From Ferruginibacter sp. (GTDB lineage: Bacteria; Bacteroidota; Bacteroidia; Chitinophagales; Chitinophagaceae), in contig JABFRP010000003.1 in assembly GCA_013141115.1 (NCBI GenBank), forward strand, positions 682,001-746,000: a stretch of DNA of 64,000 nt. The letters run 5' to 3'. Below are positions 61,164 through 64,000 of this stretch, in pieces; position 1 is the stretch's first letter, and each line of letters starts with the position of its first letter. The notes beneath the pieces were generated by a model that was given only the letters and a program-made list of their open reading frames with translations, did not search any database and had not been told where the DNA came from. The translations under genes were made by a program, and so were the position numbers.

Positions 61164-61976
61164 ATGGATAAAGAAAAGCAGCCCGGTGTTATTGTTGAAA
61201 ACCATGTGTTGCAATCTAAAATTTTACTTAGAGATGTAAAGGTAGATTGCTATTTGCCTTATAAAATGTCCGGCCCATCTGCATTAAGTCTTTTATTGAT
61301 AAACGATGGGCAGGATTTAGTGACCATGAACTTTGCTGGTATATTGGAAAATTTATATCAGGCCGAAGCCATTGCTCCATTATTTTGTGTGGGATTACAT
61401 TGCTCCGAAGATAGAAAAAACGAATATGGCACAGCAAAAATTTTAGATTACAAAGGCCGTGGTGCAAAAGCGGCTGCATATACCCGTTTTGTTTTTTCAG
61501 AGTTATTGCCATTTATCAGGGAAACTTATTTTATTCAGTCGTTTAAAGAAAAATCTTTTGCTGGTTTTTCTTTGGGAGGGTTAAGTGCTTTAGATATTGT
61601 TTGGAATAATCAGCATGAATTTAGAAAAGCAGGCATTTTTAGCGGCTCATTATGGTGGAGAGATAAAGACCAGGAGGATGCCGACTTTGATGAAAACACC
61701 GACCGTATTATGCACCGGCAAATAAGAGAAGGTAATTATGCACCCTGGCTTAAATTTTTTGTAGAAGTAGGAACACAGGACGAAACTGCTGACAGAAATA
61801 ATAATGGTGTAATTGATTCTATTGATGATGCTGTAAGCCTTATTGACGAATTGGTTGATAAAGGATACGATAAAGAAAATGATATAAAATACCTTGAGCT
61901 GCAGGATGGCAGGCATGATGTACCCACCTGGGCAAGTGCTTTTCCGGATTTTTTAAAATGGGGCTGGGGCGAATAA
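61164..61976 (+). CDS. Esterase (enterochelin-esterase/esterase D-like)
   Basis: ATG 61164 (MDKEKQPGVIVENHVLQSKI) gives 270 residues; an upstream in-frame ATG at 61107 would add 19 residues of unusual composition. TATTTTTG at 61151-61158 resembles a Bacteroidota -7 box (TAnnTTTG), favouring the later start or the upstream one only from another promoter. SLLLINDGQDLVTM forms the oxyanion region, KSFAGFSLGGLSALDIVW holds the nucleophile Ser, VEVGTQDETADRNNN the likely Asp and LQDGRHDVPTW the His. The loop after GTQDETA reads DRNNNGVIDSID, an EF-hand-like calcium loop. Confidence 0.85.
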   Translation: MDKEKQPGVIVENHVLQSKILLRDVKVDCYLPYKMSGPSALSLLLINDGQDLVTMNFAGILENLYQAEAIAPLFCVGLHCSEDRKNEYGTAKILDYKGRGAKAAAYTRFVFSELLPFIRETYFIQSFKEKSFAGFSLGGLSALDIVWNNQHEFRKAGIFSGSLWWRDKDQEDADFDENTDRIMHRQIREGNYAPWLKFFVEVGTQDETADRNNNGVIDSIDDAVSLIDELVDKGYDKENDIKYLELQDGRHDVPTWASAFPDFLKWGWGE

Positions 61977-62000
61977 CATTTTCGTTAAAACAATTAATTA

Positions 62001-62036
62001 AAAAAGCCGGTCAAATTTATTTGACCGGCTTTTTTA
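62001..62036. terminator. Bidirectional rho-independent terminator
   Basis: AAAAAGCCGGTCAAAT pairs with ATTTGACCGGCTTTTT (16 bp, loop TTAT-like), flanked by A- and T-runs. It serves both the esterase and the convergent TonB-receptor gene. Confidence 0.95.
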
Positions 62037-62053
62037 ATTAATTAAACCGAGAA

Positions 62054-64000
62054 TTAGAACATAAGGCGTAAACCTAAATTCATTTTCCAAGTATTACCAA
62101 CAGTAATGTTACTGGTGTAAGTGCTTGTAGGCAACTGATTGTTTACAAGGTTCATTCTGTAAGTGGCTGCAGTTGTAGCGGTTGGTGCAGATGCCACGGC
62201 TAATATGGCTGCATTAGTATAGGTAGTTCTTTTTGTAACGCCCCAGTCATTATTAAGGAGGTTGGTAAAGTTTTCTATTTCCATACTTAACTGCAAGCCG
62301 TAGTTTTTGTGTTTGCTTAATGGTAAAATATCCTGTAATACTCTAAAATCAAGATTGCTGAACCAAGGGAATTTTGCACCATTTCTTTCTGTAATCTGCC
62401 CTTTGCGGCTTTTTAAATATTTATCCTGTTCAATATATTTAAAGAAAGCTTCACTTTGCTGAGCAGGTGTAAATGCGCCATTTGTAACAAAAGTAATTTC
62501 CGAAGCATCTTTAGGAACTTAAATTAAATCGTTGGTAGAAAGACCATCCTGGTTGTAGTCGTTAGAATACCTGTAACTGAAACGGCCTTGCTCATACCCG
62601 GTATACACTAAAGTAAATGTAGTGTTTAAAAATTTGTTCCAGTTGGCTTTGTAAGATGCATAAGCAACAACTCTGTTAGGAGTACCATAATCACTATAGG
62701 CCAGATCTAAGTTATTGTTTCCTTTTCTGCTTTGGATATTACTCCACGCACTAGAAGCCTGTGAGCCAGGATTACCACTAAGATCAAAAGATTCGGTGTG
62801 TGTGTAGGCAACTGTAAAATCCCAGTTTTTATTAAATCTTTTAGAAACCTGTGCTGTAAATATACCTGCACCGCCCTTGCTGCTATTGGTTAATATCATT
62901 GCTTCAGAAATACCGGTATTGTATCTTCTTGTTGCAGTTGTATTACCGTATAAAGGGCGAGAGCCTGCTCCAAATGTAACCCCTATAGGTGCCTTTTGGT
63001 TAGCGTTATATTGTAATAAAGCGTTGATGTCTTTGTTGTAAATACCCTCAAGCGTTAATGTCCAGTCGTTAGCCAGCTTTTTATCAACCGCTGCACTTAT
63101 TCTTAATACCTGCGGCATTTTAAAATCTTTGTCAACTGCCGCAAGGCTGCTTGGTAATGGTGGAGTACCTACAGTAGTAGGAAAACTGCTTACATAAGCA
63201 TTGGGATCTGGGTTAAACAAGTAATTACCTAATGTTGCAGCAGAAGTAACTTCATAAGGAACTACAGAAGTACCACTGTTAGAAGGTTGGTTAGTAAACC
63301 AAACAAATGGGAACCTTCCGGTAAATACACCTACACCACCACGGATGATCATGTCTTTATTTCCTTCTACATCCCAGTTAAATCCTATGCGTGGGCTTAA
63401 GTAAGTTCTTTCTTTAGACCATTTGCTTACATCAATATTAAATGCTTTACCATCTGTATCATAAAATGATAATGCGCTGATTGATGAATTGCCTAACATG
63501 TCGTTTTTAAATAATGGCCTGTCTGCTCTTAAACCTACGGTTAATTTAAATTTATCGTTGAATTTAATTTCGTCCTGAGCATATAAACTTGCCTGTCCAA
63601 AATCAAGTTCTACAAAAGGTGTTCTGCCTGGTACAGGAAAGGTAATAGCAAATGCAGTTGGCGCCTGATTGGTTAAAAATGCATTCACACTTGAAAAGCG
63701 ATAGTAGCTGGTACCATAACGCATGAAATAGTTTTTGACATATATCTTTTCGTACGCAGCACCTGCTGTTAAAGTATGTTTACCGGCAGTATAGGTTACG
63801 TTATCGTTGAATGTTAAAGTATTGTTTTGAACATCGTTATTGTAAGAGAATAACTCATATCCTGCACTGATGTAACTATCGCCACCAGACCAGATATCAA
63901 TGAATGGGAATAAAGAAGATTTACTGCTTCTTTTTGGATCATTTGCTTTTGTGTAAGTAGCAATAAACTGGTTAGACAAACGGTTGTTGAAATTACTTTT
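62054..64000 (-). pseudogene. TonB-dependent receptor with in-frame stop, partial
   Basis: The reading frame is open from the right edge of the window to a TAA at 62519-62521 and then continues in the same frame to 62054. Across the stop it reads GLSTNDLI-stop-VPKDASEITFVTNG; relatives have Tyr there (TAT/TAC), so one base change explains it. The barrel part has WSKERTYLSPRIGFNWDVEG and the last strand is TWKMNLGLRLMF with terminal aromatic Phe, typical of outer-membrane beta-barrels. The plug and signal peptide lie outside the window. Similar to carboxypeptidase-regulatory-domain TonB receptors. It may still be functional if the stop is a sequencing error. Confidence 0.75.

Overview
The window comes from a Bacteroidota chromosome, most likely a member of the Chitinophagaceae. 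The evidence is low GC, a SusC/SusD pair with a FecR/ECF-sigma regulator, DUF5916 and DUF6520-type proteins, a relic of a T9SS type-B sorting domain, and Bacteroidetes-type conjugation (Tra) genes.

Layout. (1) 1-12.2 kb: small chromosomal enzymes. A six-gene minus-strand run (DinB, TPMT-like methyltransferase, unknown, GNAT, small membrane protein, DUF5916 protein) lies divergent from a LysR regulator. Plus-strand genes follow: PD40 lipoprotein, SnoaL-like, GNAT, HExxH protein, DoxX, secreted unknown, GNAT. (2) 12.2-20.9 kb: a patchwork of live genes and gene relics. A metallophosphoesterase and an ArsR-P450-monooxygenase-hydrolase cluster are intact. Between them lie remains of a NIPSNAP protein, a beta-lactamase joined to a T9SS tail, a response regulator, a second ArsR copy and a second ABM monooxygenase. 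(3) 20.9-30.9 kb: AraC regulator, MauE/DoxX-like protein, small secreted protein, then convergently TlpA-like redoxin, SusD, SusC, FecR and ECF sigma, a cell-surface-signalling uptake locus. (4) 31.2-57.7 kb: the transfer region of an integrative conjugative element (traE, traF, traG, three traI-like genes, traJ-traN and a giant methylase-helicase). No integrase, relaxase or coupling protein is visible, and traI and traN are broken, so the element looks partial or decaying. (5) 58.0-64.0 kb: a tRNA-Arg and a defective tandem copy, then carboxylate-amine ligase, Uma2 nuclease, ATP-grasp ligase, divergent esterase, and a TonB-dependent receptor with an internal stop.

The most unusual unit is a tight four-gene operon on the opposite strand (40556-45427), lodged between the normally adjacent traE and traF. 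It encodes a transglutaminase-like protein, a GT-B glycosyltransferase, a Nudix-nucleoside diphosphate kinase fusion and a GT2-thymidylate-kinase-like fusion. Two kinase-type domains, a Nudix domain and two glycosyltransferases suggest synthesis or transfer of a nucleotide-activated or nucleotide-containing compound carried as cargo. The product is unknown. A ~90-bp direct repeat lies upstream of each of the two tra blocks flanking the segment that carries it.

All calls come from reading the sequence and family knowledge; no database search was run.
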